DNA of 64,000 bases from Phytobacter ursingii (GCA_901456055.1 CABDWT010000016.1:372001-436000); one strand, 5' to 3'. Positions 42,296-50,648 are shown, counted from the first letter of the stretch. Program-made: numbers and translations. The notes: generated by a model not told the origin, from the sequence alone.

Positions 42296-42809
42296 AATAT
42301 TTTTCTACTCATCTCATCGTTTAAAGTAATTGGATGATATGTTTTTTAGTAGTAAAATCAAGTACATTGTTGGTTATCAATTTGTGTATTAATACACAAA
42401 TGATGTAATATTTTCTTACATGTAATTGATGGCGAGACGCGTGTTGTAATAGCGGTGAGTTATTGCGTGCAGAGAGCAAGTGGTATATGGCAGCGTAAAG
42501 CGTTTATTAGGGTTGTTTTTTTATCGGCAATTATATGTTCATATTTTGTGTGCCATAATCTTTATCCGGTAGATAGGGCTGTATTTATTCGTGCTGTGGT
42601 TTTAATATAATAATAATGTATTATCAAAAAGGGTAGTCCAGGTCTATTATTAATCAGTTTGTAACTTGTATCTGGAATGTCGTATATTGATCTCGTGAAG
42701 TACCGTGATAAGCACAGGATGTGCTAATGAGTACAATAAGTTAACACGCTCCTTAGCGTTCTTTTTTCAGTATGGTTTTCCTTATAATTAGCAGGCTTAG
42801 CGCGCTTAT
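42296..42809. other. AT-rich region without a confident gene
   Basis: 514 bases. A 51-codon hydrophobic frame from a GTG at 42455 to 42610 has no ribosome site and is only a weak candidate. The IprA-like promoter is expected near 42300-42400 (on the reverse strand), where TTTTACTACTAAAA-type AT-rich sequence lies. Nothing else is visible. Confidence 0.5.
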
Positions 42810-43064
42810 ATGATTCAAAAGAAGCGCAGTGACTTACACGCGAAATCTATCCCTTATATGTTTAGTGCTGTTGTGGCCGCTGCGGGGGAACCTTCTGTTA
42901 AACCAGACGGTTGTTTTGCTATCTGTACCGTTGAGCAGGGAAGTGACAGGGATTCGATGATTGAAACAGGAATAAGTTGTGTCGCTGTACTGATGTTGAT
43001 AGTGACCGTTTACCGATGTCTATTTAAAACGACCGGGCTGAACAGAAGTGAAGGGGTCGGGTAA
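42810..43064 (+). CDS. Hypothetical 84-aa protein; possibly only the last 35 residues are translated
   Basis: 84-codon frame from an ATG at 42810 without a clear ribosome site. The last 35 residues, from an in-frame ATG at 42957 preceded by AGGGATT, are one hydrophobic helix (ISCVAVLMLIVTVYRCLF) with a basic tail (a small membrane protein profile). I do not recognise either form. Low confidence that the full frame is used. Confidence 0.35.
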   Translation: MIQKKRSDLHAKSIPYMFSAVVAAAGEPSVKPDGCFAICTVEQGSDRDSMIETGISCVAVLMLIVTVYRCLFKTTGLNRSEGVG

Positions 43065-43188
43065 GTTATCAGGCTAAGGAAAGCTGAGTTCTGCGGTTGT
43101 CATCCTGGTTTCGCGTTTCCTGATCTTGGTCCTTCGTTACGCATTTGGTTTGATATAAACCGCGCGCCCTCACGTAAAAGCTTGCCAC

Positions 43189-43222
43189 TTTAGGCTATTC
43201 TTTCTTTATCAAATAGCCTAAA
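43189..43222 (+). promoter_or_regulatory. 11-bp perfect inverted repeat merging into the ribosome site of the next gene
   Basis: TTTAGGCTATT at 43189-43199 pairs with AATAGCCTAAA at 43212-43222 across a 12-base loop. The right arm runs into AAAGGAG, the ribosome site for the 43234 gene. In mRNA this would fold next to or over the ribosome site; as DNA it could be an operator. Confidence 0.55.
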
Positions 43223-43233
43223 GGAGCATTCAA

Positions 43234-43494
43234 ATGCGTCAGCGCGGAGTCGTCCTTCATCATGAACACCGGATTGGTTATGTCATCATTCGCGATGAAT
43301 TCGGCAATCACACCGTCGTAAAACTGCTTACAGGAAATGATATCGAAAGAGGGGATATCATCATTGGGTTCCTGCATGGTGAAGGCGATCAAACCTTTCA
43401 TAACGAAACCCAGGATGTCTCTCTGGAGGTTCAGATTCAGGGGCACGGATTGTCCGAAGAGGCGACAATCCATATGATTCAAAAAGCCCATTGA
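43234..43494 (+). CDS. Hypothetical 86-aa soluble protein with beta-rich N-terminus
   Basis: 86 aa from an ATG with AAAGGAGC 8 bases before. The sequence (RGVVLHHEHRIGYVIIRDEFGN..VVKLLTG) looks like a small all-beta domain of the SH3/OB type, rich in His and charged residues. No membrane segment and no signal peptide. I do not recognise a family. The good ribosome site and the hairpin just upstream favour a real, regulated gene. Confidence 0.65.
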   Translation: MRQRGVVLHHEHRIGYVIIRDEFGNHTVVKLLTGNDIERGDIIIGFLHGEGDQTFHNETQDVSLEVQIQGHGLSEEATIHMIQKAH

Positions 43495-44069
43495 GTTACG
43501 CGTTTTCGTGTGATCCGGGTGCCGACTTGTCAGAAAACATTTGGCTGACGGGGTAGCGACGCATTTTGCCATGCAGGGCTGTCGTGTCAGCCATTCTGGA
43601 TATTTACAATGAGTGATGTAAATAAGACCCCCGTCGATGGGTCTGGTCACCGCGCAAGTGTTGTGATTACTGGCTTCCTGTCAATAAATCCATCCGCATT
43701 TTAACGAATTCATAAAGCGCACATCTGGCGTTGCGCGAGTACTTCCCGGAAAGCGTTTATCGACGAAGAGAAGAGTATTTGATGGTACGAAGCCTGCTAA
43801 TGATTATTTAAAATATAATTACATGGCCGGGGGATTATTTTCGACTAAAGAAAAAGGACAGTTTCGACATCAAAACTGTCCTGGAATGCGGTAAAGAATG
43901 TTTAATCGTATTTCCTTCACATGCGTACTTTATAACTTTCTTAAGCGAAATTTACCAATGCATTTTTTTCTCGTTGTGGATTGAGAAAATTGATGATCGG
44001 GTTATTAATGTCGGGCTTTATTGGTTAAAGTTTAATCGCCCTCAGCAGGAGAGGGCGATTAAGCATAAA
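43495..44069. other. Region between the 86-aa gene and the EAL gene
   Basis: 575 bases. A 31-codon frame at 43609-43704 (forward) has no strong ribosome site. A 9-bp hairpin (43856-43864 with 43873-43881) followed on the reverse strand by a T-run looks like a reverse-strand terminator. A second hairpin (44031-44062) lies right after the EAL gene. No confident gene. Confidence 0.5.
43850..43881 (-). terminator. Reverse-strand terminator-like hairpin
   Basis: GGACAGTTT / AAACTGTCC stem with an 8-base loop and, on the reverse strand, CCTTTTTC after it. It may end the EAL-gene transcript about 190 bases after its stop. Confidence 0.6.
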
Positions 44070-45893
44070 TTACGAGCCATACTGATGTTGATCGTTGTTA
44101 ATTCGTCCTAATACGCGATAGGGCTTACAGTCCGCAAGCCAGGCCATAATATCTTCCGGTGGAATGGGTCTTGAAAAATAATAGCCTTGCGCCTCATCGC
44201 AGCCAAACTCCGTAAGTATTTGTGCCGTCTCATGATCTTCAACCCCTTCGGCCAGCACTACGTAATGGAGTTCTTTTAGCATCATGATGACATTTCGGGC
44301 AATGATGCGACTGCCGGTGTCAGTTGTAATCTGACTTACCAGAGAGCGATCCAGTTTAATTACATCAATGGGGATACGACGCAAGTAACTGATATTACTA
44401 TAACCGGCGCCAAAGTCGTCCAGGAGGATCTGGAAACCGAGTAATTTCAGGCGATCCAGCTCTTCAAGGGCGGCTTCACTCTCCAGAACTTTTTCTGTCT
44501 CCAGACACTCAATGCGAATATCTGCCGGATGCAAGCCAGCATTCAGCACGTTACTTTCCAGTTCATCCGCAAAACCGGGATGAGAAAAATCACTGACTGT
44601 CACGTTTATTGAAACTGGCAGGGTAATACCCTGGCTACGCCAGGATGTCAGTTGCGCGATAACCTTTTTAATGACCCATTGGGTAATTTTCGACATCAGG
44701 CTGGTTTTTTCTGCCAGCGCAACAATAGTTGCCGGAGAAATATTTCCGAGCTGTGGATGTCGCCAGCGCAGGAGCGCTTCCACCCCTTCCGTTTTGCCAG
44801 AGTGCAACGATACCTTCGGTTGAAAAACGAGATACAGCTGGCTGGTTGATTTAATCGCTTCGCTCAGGTCATACAAGAGTTTAAAGTCTTTATTTCTTTT
44901 GTGATCAAGGATGGGATTAAATTGCAGGACCGGAATATCCTGGCGGATGGATTCGTGCAGGGCGCTGATCGCCTGGCGGACAATTTCATGGGCGTCATCT
45001 TCCCGGGGCGAAAATTTGACGTAACCGGTATGTATAGTCAGTGTAATATCAATATTTTGCGCCATTTGCGCCTGCGTTCCTGGCAGGGTTTCTGCGCGCT
45101 TAACGAGCGCCAATGCTTGTTCTAACTCAACCAGTACCGCAAAACGGGCGGGAGCGAAAGAATATAAAGGAATATTCTCTTTTAACCGCAGGCGCATACG
45201 CAACAGTGGGATAAAGCTACGCAGCATATTATCCACCGCATGCAACCCAAGGTAGCGGATAAGCTCATAGGCGCGAGGCATATCAATACAATCAAATATC
45301 ACCAGACCATAGGTTCCGGGATCTTTTTCCAGCGTTTTCTGTTCCATTTCACGCAGCAAAAACTGGCGATTGGGAAGCCCCGTGAGCGTATCGACGCGGC
45401 CAATGGAATATCGCGCTTCGAGGTAGACGGCTGAAAGCTCTGCAATGCGATTAAAATTTTCTATCTGTTGCTGCGTCGGGGTAAAGATGCTCGAACTACT
45501 GACACAAAGGGTGCCAAGAACCATCCCTTCTTGCGTCATCATCGGCGCAGAAGCATAAAACAGAATATCGCCGTTCTGCACCAGCGGTTGATGAGAAAAA
45601 CGATCATCCAGCCGGGCATCAGGACAAACAACAGTCTGCCCACTGGCGCGCGAATACTGACACATCGTTTTTTCAATCGGGACTTTGAGATGCTCCAGCG
45701 GTACATTTTTAACATATTTGATGTATTGGTAGTCATCATCAAATACGGTAATAAAGCAGCCTTCGACATTCATCACCTCGCAGGCAAGGCAGGCATACTC
45801 TGTCAGGGCCGCGTCGCGGGTTTTATCCTCTTTACGCAATAATTCCAACGCCGCCAGCCGTTTGCTTTCGCTTCTTTTAAGTCCGGTGAACAT
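44070..45893 (-). CDS. GAF-GGDEF-EAL protein, probable c-di-GMP phosphodiesterase
   Basis: 607 aa, soluble. A GAF domain spans about residues 20-160. The GGDEF domain (about 165-325) is degenerate: the active-site loop reads FAPAR (246-250) in place of GGDEF, so no cyclase activity is expected. The EAL domain (about 335-590) is complete: EALLRW at 372-377, NVTVSDF, ECLETE, DDFGAGYSN, IKLDRS, AEGVED and QGYYFSRP. This predicts hydrolysis of c-di-GMP, with the GAF and dead GGDEF as sensing parts. I do not know an E. coli K-12 counterpart at this place. It lies near dgcP, which makes c-di-GMP. Confidence 0.85.
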   Translation of the reverse strand: MFTGLKRSESKRLAALELLRKEDKTRDAALTEYACLACEVMNVEGCFITVFDDDYQYIKYVKNVPLEHLKVPIEKTMCQYSRASGQTVVCPDARLDDRFSHQPLVQNGDILFYASAPMMTQEGMVLGTLCVSSSSIFTPTQQQIENFNRIAELSAVYLEARYSIGRVDTLTGLPNRQFLLREMEQKTLEKDPGTYGLVIFDCIDMPRAYELIRYLGLHAVDNMLRSFIPLLRMRLRLKENIPLYSFAPARFAVLVELEQALALVKRAETLPGTQAQMAQNIDITLTIHTGYVKFSPREDDAHEIVRQAISALHESIRQDIPVLQFNPILDHKRNKDFKLLYDLSEAIKSTSQLYLVFQPKVSLHSGKTEGVEALLRWRHPQLGNISPATIVALAEKTSLMSKITQWVIKKVIAQLTSWRSQGITLPVSINVTVSDFSHPGFADELESNVLNAGLHPADIRIECLETEKVLESEAALEELDRLKLLGFQILLDDFGAGYSNISYLRRIPIDVIKLDRSLVSQITTDTGSRIIARNVIMMLKELHYVVLAEGVEDHETAQILTEFGCDEAQGYYFSRPIPPEDIMAWLADCKPYRVLGRINNDQHQYGS

Positions 45894-45996
45894 TGCGAGC
45901 TCCTGCTCAAATAAATGAGGCTGTTAGGTTATGCTCTGTGGACAACATCACTGGTCACGATGACATCTACTATGACTGTTAAGTTTAGCTCACCAT

Positions 45997-46071
45997 CTAC
46001 CACCAGCCGAGTTGAGTACCAGCGACGGCAACAACAGCCACAATGAGCATAATGATTGTTGACTTTCTCAC
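45997..46071 (-). CDS. yoaJ: Micro-protein YoaJ (24 aa)
   Basis: GTG at 46071 with an AGGAGCACG ribosome site, 24 residues, stop at 45997-45999. The sequence (RKSTIIMLIVAVVAVAG, ending LGWW) is a single hydrophobic segment closely matching the E. coli YoaJ small membrane protein, which ends ELGWW. It overlaps the yoaK-like stop by 4 nt (GTGA). It lies just after dgcP, as in E. coli. Confidence 0.8.
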   Translation of the reverse strand: MRKSTIIMLIVAVVAVAGTQLGWW

Positions 46072-46151
46072 GAACGTGCTCCTGAGCTGGCATCGTTGCC
46101 AGCGATACAGATAATAATTAAATAGAAGAAAATAAGACAATTCTCAAGCAA
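46068..46151 (-). CDS. yoaK: YoaK-like small membrane protein (start uncertain)
   Basis: Frame ending at 46068 overlaps yoaJ by 4 nt. From a TTG at 46151 it gives 27 residues with a hydrophobic stretch (LIFFYLIIICIAG) and a polar NDASSGA tail that resembles the end of E. coli YoaK (IGGYAAPGA). The N-terminus is uncertain: no good ribosome site or ATG exists in range. Position between dgcP and yoaJ agrees with E. coli. Confidence 0.5.
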   Translation of the reverse strand: MLENCLIFFYLIIICIAGNDASSGARS

Positions 46152-46170
46152 AAAAGCGGTCAGAAGCGAA

Positions 46171-47199
46171 TTAATTGAGACGTAAAAAAGGCTTCTTGTG
46201 TTTTTCGTTTTTATCCTGATACATAGCCTGGTCGGCGATGCGCAATGCGCTGTCAGCATCAGTATTGTCGGGATTAATTTCAACAACACCGATACTTGCA
46301 CCAGGATAAAATATTCGTACGGAACCCAGTCGATATTCCCCTGTGAGACATTTATGCAAATTTTGCTTAAGGGAGGATAATCTTTCGGACTGTGTTTGAT
46401 CGCGTGGCCCACCGGGGCAGGCAATTAAAAATTCATCACCGCCAAGGCGTCCGACAACGTCATCTTTGTCGCAACCATCCAAAAGTCGATGGCCAATCTG
46501 AATAAGGAATTGATCGCCTGATTCATGACCAAGCTCATCATTTATTTTCTTAAAATTGTCGAGGTCAATAAACGCGATAATTATCCGGGTATTAAGGTTC
46601 CTGCCAAGTGAAAACAAAGTTGTCAGATTTTCAAAGATAGCCCGTCGGTTAGGCAGACCGGTCAGTGGGTCAGTATAAGAATGTGCGATAAGCGCCGCGT
46701 TAGCTTCTTGCAGTTGTTCCACGAGCTGATCTTTTTCTATGGATCGCGCAATCAACCCGGCAAACAAGCGTAAGACTTGTTCGCCGCGAACGCTCAGTGT
46801 GCGGGTGCCCTTGCTGGCGGCACAGAGCGTGCCATACAGAGAGCCATCCGCCAGATGTACAGGCGTGCTTAAATAACTGGTGATACCGAGCGTTTGCGCC
46901 GCTTCGCAATCTGCCCAGTGAGTTGCTACGTTATCGCTAAATAAACAGCCATCATCGAGCGCCCGCTTGCACAGGCTGTCGCCCCACGGCAGCGAAAAAC
47001 CCTCAGGAATATCCAGTTTTTTGCTGTTTCGCGCATACTGGATATGCTGAAAACGGCCATTGTCGTCGATCTTGGTGAGGTACGTCGATTCCATTTCAGT
47101 GACCATCTGCAGCATTTCAAGGAGTTGCCGTACCAGACTTTCAAGAGATTGATCTTTATAGAGTGTTTCGGAAACTCGGGCCAGAATGAAATCGGACAT
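46171..47199 (-). CDS. dgcP: Diguanylate cyclase DgcP (YeaP)
   Basis: 342 aa from the ATG at 47199 (E. coli 341); a longer frame starts at 47238. An N-terminal GAF domain (about residues 20-160, with YLTKID, DSLCKRALDDG, YGTLCAAS) is followed by a GGDEF cyclase domain: DPLTGLPNRRAIFENL, DLDNFKKINDELGH and RLGGDEF at about 251-257. The active site is intact, and no RxxD inhibitory site precedes it. It makes c-di-GMP; the adjacent GAF-GGDEF-EAL gene likely breaks it down. In E. coli DgcP acts at the poles. A terminator-like hairpin lies upstream of the start. Confidence 0.93.
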   Translation of the reverse strand: MSDFILARVSETLYKDQSLESLVRQLLEMLQMVTEMESTYLTKIDDNGRFQHIQYARNSKKLDIPEGFSLPWGDSLCKRALDDGCLFSDNVATHWADCEAAQTLGITSYLSTPVHLADGSLYGTLCAASKGTRTLSVRGEQVLRLFAGLIARSIEKDQLVEQLQEANAALIAHSYTDPLTGLPNRRAIFENLTTLFSLGRNLNTRIIIAFIDLDNFKKINDELGHESGDQFLIQIGHRLLDGCDKDDVVGRLGGDEFLIACPGGPRDQTQSERLSSLKQNLHKCLTGEYRLGSVRIFYPGASIGVVEINPDNTDADSALRIADQAMYQDKNEKHKKPFLRLN

Positions 47200-47328
47200 T
47201 ACGCTCATTAACTCCTGTGCACTGCGCGCCATATGCACTTGATGCGGAAAATTTAGGCCGCCATATTAAAACATGGCTTAGATAAATTATATATCTGCAT
47301 CACTAAATGGGTTTCTCAGGAGATGACG

Positions 47329-47360
47329 GAAAAAAAAAGCCCCGTTGATGAGACGGGGCA
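47329..47360 (-). terminator. Terminator in the dgcP leader region, reverse strand
   Basis: GCCCCGT / ACGGGGC stem (47339-47345 with 47353-47359) followed on the reverse strand by nine T. It lies 130 bases before the dgcP start with no upstream reverse-strand gene to end, so it may be a leader attenuator or the end of a small RNA. Confidence 0.6.
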
Positions 47361-47505
47361 AAAACTCATTGATTACGGAATGATGTTCTCTGGTCATGGG
47401 TGAGAACGAGGCCAATATATCGGCAAAAAGTGGCGTAAGAATGGAGAAATCATGGAGATGTTTGATGTAACGCATTAAGCTAAATTGATGGGTTATTATT
47501 TCAAT

Positions 47506-47760
47506 ATGGATAATTCGATGCGTAATGTTTTTTTCTTTTTTATTTGTACATTAACGGCATGCTCCACGAAACCCGGTACGCCTCGTCCGCCTGCTGCGGG
47601 GAAAGCCAATCCGGCAGCGGTGTATTGTCTGCAGGTGGGCGGACAACGCGTGCCTGTGCAAAGCCCGCAAGGGGTGCGTACAGAGTGTAAATTATCAGGC
47701 GGTGAAGTGATGGATGAGTGGGAACTTTGGCGACGCGACCATCCTCAATCTCGCTCGTGA
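47506..47760 (+). CDS. yoaF: DUF333 lipoprotein YoaF
   Basis: 84 aa from the ATG at 47506, or 80 from the ATG at 47518. Lipobox LTAC near the N-terminus, with the cysteine to be acylated in the outer membrane. The mature domain (NPAAVYCLQVGGQRVPVQSPQGVRTECKLSGGE..DEWELWRRDHP) matches E. coli YoaF, with the paired Cys and the DEW motif. Divergent from dgcP. The ribosome site is weak for every start codon. Confidence 0.85.
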   Translation: MDNSMRNVFFFFICTLTACSTKPGTPRPPAAGKANPAAVYCLQVGGQRVPVQSPQGVRTECKLSGGEVMDEWELWRRDHPQSRS

Positions 47761-47835
47761 CACGCAACCTGCATCAGGGTAAACTTGATTAAGAATAATC
47801 TTATTTTCCATGATGCATGTGTACGCGAGAGAATT

Positions 47836-48141
47836 ATGTTTCAGTTACGACCGGGTAGCCTGACGATAGTCATTGGTGCGCAAACGCCTGCCGGGCGCGC
47901 CAATATCGGTAAATCAGTTGAATTATTTGGCCTTTGCCAGCCTGGCGAGGTGTTTCTGAACCCGGTCAATGGCGTGATGACGCGTATGCCGCAAAATGCA
48001 AGTCGTGCATTGTGGTTGGTGACCGGTGATGTGCGATCGTTCGATGGGCAACAGGGGTTCGCCTTTATTCGCGCCGAGCATCTGCTACCCCTTGACCCGG
48101 ATAGCCTGCCCGAACATCAACGTGGGCAGGTTATTTGCTGA
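47836..48141 (+). CDS. Hypothetical 101-aa protein
   Basis: From the ATG at 47836 (GAGAG site nearby), 101 aa. Soluble, mixed beta/alpha look. I do not recognise a family. The frame from 47785 (118 aa) is less likely because it has no ribosome site. It ends 2 bases before the convergent yeaO stop. Codon use is like its core neighbours. Confidence 0.6.
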   Translation: MFQLRPGSLTIVIGAQTPAGRANIGKSVELFGLCQPGEVFLNPVNGVMTRMPQNASRALWLVTGDVRSFDGQQGFAFIRAEHLLPLDPDSLPEHQRGQVIC

Positions 48142-48142
48142 T

Positions 48143-48484
48143 TTATAGCGATTCCAGCCATTCCGCCAGCACCAGTGCATGATTTTGCCTGGTGTCTTTG
48201 GCGGCATAGAGTAGGGTGAGAGCGTCTTTACCCTTCTCGCAGAGCTGTTTTCCTGTTTCGTGCTTATCCGCAAGCTCAGCAAGGTACGCTTCGCGAAACG
48301 CAGCGAAATCCAGCACGTCGCCGTGAAAGGCTTTGCGTAGTTCGCTCGATGGGGCCAAATCCTTACACCACTCGTCGTAGTTAAGATCGGTTTTTTTCAC
48401 CCCTCGCGGCCACAGGCGATCGACCAGCACCCGATAGCCATCCTGTCCGGAGGCCGGGTCATAAACGCGTTTACATTGAATCAT
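48143..48484 (-). CDS. yeaO: DUF488 protein YeaO
   Basis: 113 aa. Family pattern intact: QCKRVYDPASGQDGYRVLVDRLWPRGVKK, then DEWCKDLAPSSELRKAFHGD and LTLLYAAKDTRQNHALVLAEWL. Similar in length to E. coli YeaO (115 aa). Proposed nucleic-acid or nucleotide role, not shown. Convergent with the hypothetical gene at 47836. Confidence 0.93.
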   Translation of the reverse strand: MIQCKRVYDPASGQDGYRVLVDRLWPRGVKKTDLNYDEWCKDLAPSSELRKAFHGDVLDFAAFREAYLAELADKHETGKQLCEKGKDALTLLYAAKDTRQNHALVLAEWLESL

Positions 48485-48719
48485 CTTTACGTTTCCTCTC
48501 CCTCGCGTATGGCTGCAGTTGGACGTGTCGCCAGCGAGCCAGAATTTTACTGTCTATTATTTCTCCAGCTTCGACGCTTCTGTTGCCTTAAGCTCCGTTT
48601 TCATCTGAATACAGCAAAATGTGTCCTGCCATTTTTAATGTGTTGTGATGTAGACGAAAGATCGCTAATGTGAGGTTCCTTATGTTATTCGTTAATTGCT
48701 CCGACATAGGGACCCCTTC

Positions 48720-49427
48720 ATGACCCATATTCCCGTTAAAGATACCCTGCGAATTGCCCTTGTGGGTGATTACAATCACGACGTGGTTGCGCACCAGGCC
48801 ATTCCACTGGCCATCGACGATGCCGCCGCCGTTCTTGAGATTACCGCAGATTACGACTGGCTGGCGACTTCTGAGATCAGAAGTAGCGATGACCTGGTTG
48901 GCTATGATGCAATCTGGGTTGTTCCGGCAAGCCCGTATAAAAATCCCCAGGGAGCCTTTATTGCCATTCAATATGCGCGGGAAAATGCGATACCGTTCCT
49001 TGGCACCTGTGGTGGCTTCCAGCATGCCATTATCGAATATGCCCGCCACGTCATGGGTGTGAGTGATGCCGCTCATCAGGAAACCGACAGCACCGGGAGG
49101 ATGGTGATTGTTCCGCTAAGCTGCTCGCTGGTCGAGCAGGTAGCGGAAATTGAATTGCGCCCGAACACGTTAATCGCCCGCGCCTATGGACAAGAGAAAA
49201 TCAGTGAAGGCTATCACTGTAACTACGGTATCTCGCCTGAATTTGCTGCCGAACTGGAGAAGAGCGATATGCGAGTGACTGGCTGGGATGAAGATGGAGA
49301 AATTCGCGCAGTTGAGCTTACCAACCATCCGTTCTTTGTTGCCACCTTGTTCCAGCACGAGCGTAATGCTCTTGCCGGACGTCCGGTACCGCTGGTACAG
49401 GCGATGCTGAAAGCCGCAAAAGATTGA
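48720..49427 (+). CDS. Class I glutamine amidotransferase-like protein, CTP-synthase C-terminal-related
   Basis: 235 aa from the ATG at 48720 (the frame also extends to 48696). The nucleophile elbow is GTCGGFQHAI with Cys97. The usual His-Pro-Glu is changed: His203 is followed by Pro204 and Phe205, so the third triad residue is missing. The family is described as CTP synthase C-terminal region-related (seleno)protein. It lacks any synthase domain, so its partner is unknown. In K-12 nothing of this kind lies between yeaO and yeaN. Confidence 0.82.
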   Translation: MTHIPVKDTLRIALVGDYNHDVVAHQAIPLAIDDAAAVLEITADYDWLATSEIRSSDDLVGYDAIWVVPASPYKNPQGAFIAIQYARENAIPFLGTCGGFQHAIIEYARHVMGVSDAAHQETDSTGRMVIVPLSCSLVEQVAEIELRPNTLIARAYGQEKISEGYHCNYGISPEFAAELEKSDMRVTGWDEDGEIRAVELTNHPFFVATLFQHERNALAGRPVPLVQAMLKAAKD

Positions 49428-49431
49428 GGGT

Positions 49432-49462
49432 AAGAAAACAGGCCGCACAGGCCTGTTTTCTT
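49432..49462 (+). terminator. Bidirectional terminator between the amidotransferase-like gene and nimT
   Basis: AAGAAAACAGGCC / GGCCTGTTTTCTT, a perfect 13-bp stem with a 5-base loop, T-rich on both strands. It overlaps the nimT stop codon. Confidence 0.9.
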
Positions 49463-50648
49463 ATGCAGTCGCCATTTCACGATCGCGTCCGGCGCAGGCG
49501 CCAAATACCGCCATCAGGACCGACAATATCGCGCAGGCGATAAGCGGGATTTGCCAGGAGCCGCTGGCATCGTGGATTTTCCCCATCAGCGGGGGACCAC
49601 AGGCCGCCAGCAGATAGCCTACCGATTGTGCCATCCCTGACAGCGCAGCCGCCTGATGCGCGGAGCGCGCGCGCAGGCCAATAAAGGTCAGACCGAGGAT
49701 CATCGTGCCGCCGGATCCAAAACCAAACACCAGCGTCCAGATAACCGCCTGTTCCGGCCAAAGCCAGAACCCGGCAGCACTCACCGCGCACAGCAGCGCA
49801 AACAGCACTGCCAGCGCACGCTGGTCACGCAGACGGTGCAGAATGAGCGGAACCAGAATGCCGGGCGATGCCGTGGCGAGCTGGAGCAGGCCGTGCAGCG
49901 AACCTGCACCGGACTCACTATAGCCATGCGTGATAAGAATGGCCGGTAACCAGCCAATCACTACGTAATAAATCAGCGAGTTAATGCCTAAAAACAGCGT
50001 GACCTGCCAGGCCAGCGGTGAGCGCCAGATCCCCCGACTGTGTGCCAGCGGGGAGCCTGATACGCCGGCGGGTTTTGCGAAACGCAACTGCGGTAGCCAC
50101 AGCAGCATCGCAACAAGCGGAAAAGCCATGAGCATCAGCAGCGCGCCGTGCCAGCCGGCGCCCATCAGCGAGAGCGGGACAACCAGCGCGGAACCGAGTG
50201 CCGCTGCAGCCCCCATAGTCAGAGAATAGGCGCCGGTCAGTCTGGCTATCTGGCCTGCGTAATCGCGTTTAATGATGCCCGGTAACAGCACATTCCCCAG
50301 TGCGATACCGCTACCAATAATGGCGGTGCCGATAAAAAGCAGCGCCGGTGCGGGCAGGGAGCGTATGGCGATGCCCGCGCATATCAGCAGCATTGCGGTA
50401 AAAAGGCTGCGTTCCATACCCAGACGCCGGGCAATGCCTGCGGCCAGGGGAGAAACAAGCGCAAAAGCCAGCAGAGGCAGAGTGGTGAGCATCCCGGTTT
50501 GCGCGGTGGTTAAGCCATAATCGATGCGAATGGAATCAAGCAGTGGTGCGGCCCCGGTAAAGGTGACGCGCAGCGTAGTTGCAATCATGAGGATCCCCGC
50601 AATAAGCAGTGCTCCTTGTTTGCCCCGTGAAGAAATCGCAGTGGTCAT
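49461..50648 (-). CDS. nimT: MFS exporter NimT (YeaN), CynX-type
   Basis: 395 aa, 12 hydrophobic segments. A cyanate-transporter-like MFS protein; E. coli NimT exports 2-nitroimidazole. Motifs seen: GSALVVPLSLMGAGWHG, FGSGGTMILGLTFIGLRA. Divergent from nimR (yeaM) with a 99-base gap that holds the shared operator region. Operator repeats could not be picked out with certainty. Confidence 0.9.
   Translation of the reverse strand: MTTAISSRGKQGALLIAGILMIATTLRVTFTGAAPLLDSIRIDYGLTTAQTGMLTTLPLLAFALVSPLAAGIARRLGMERSLFTAMLLICAGIAIRSLPAPALLFIGTAIIGSGIALGNVLLPGIIKRDYAGQIARLTGAYSLTMGAAAALGSALVVPLSLMGAGWHGALLMLMAFPLVAMLLWLPQLRFAKPAGVSGSPLAHSRGIWRSPLAWQVTLFLGINSLIYYVVIGWLPAILITHGYSESGAGSLHGLLQLATASPGILVPLILHRLRDQRALAVLFALLCAVSAAGFWLWPEQAVIWTLVFGFGSGGTMILGLTFIGLRARSAHQAAALSGMAQSVGYLLAACGPPLMGKIHDASGSWQIPLIACAILSVLMAVFGACAGRDREMATA

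Noticed and set aside
42455-42610. 51-codon hydrophobic frame
   Set aside because: GTG without a ribosome site in AT-rich DNA, where such frames arise by chance.
43195-43650. 151-codon reverse frame across the 86-aa gene
   Set aside because: No ribosome site; overlaps the better forward gene and non-coding sequence.
43609-43704. 31-codon forward frame
   Set aside because: No ribosome site or recognisable pattern.
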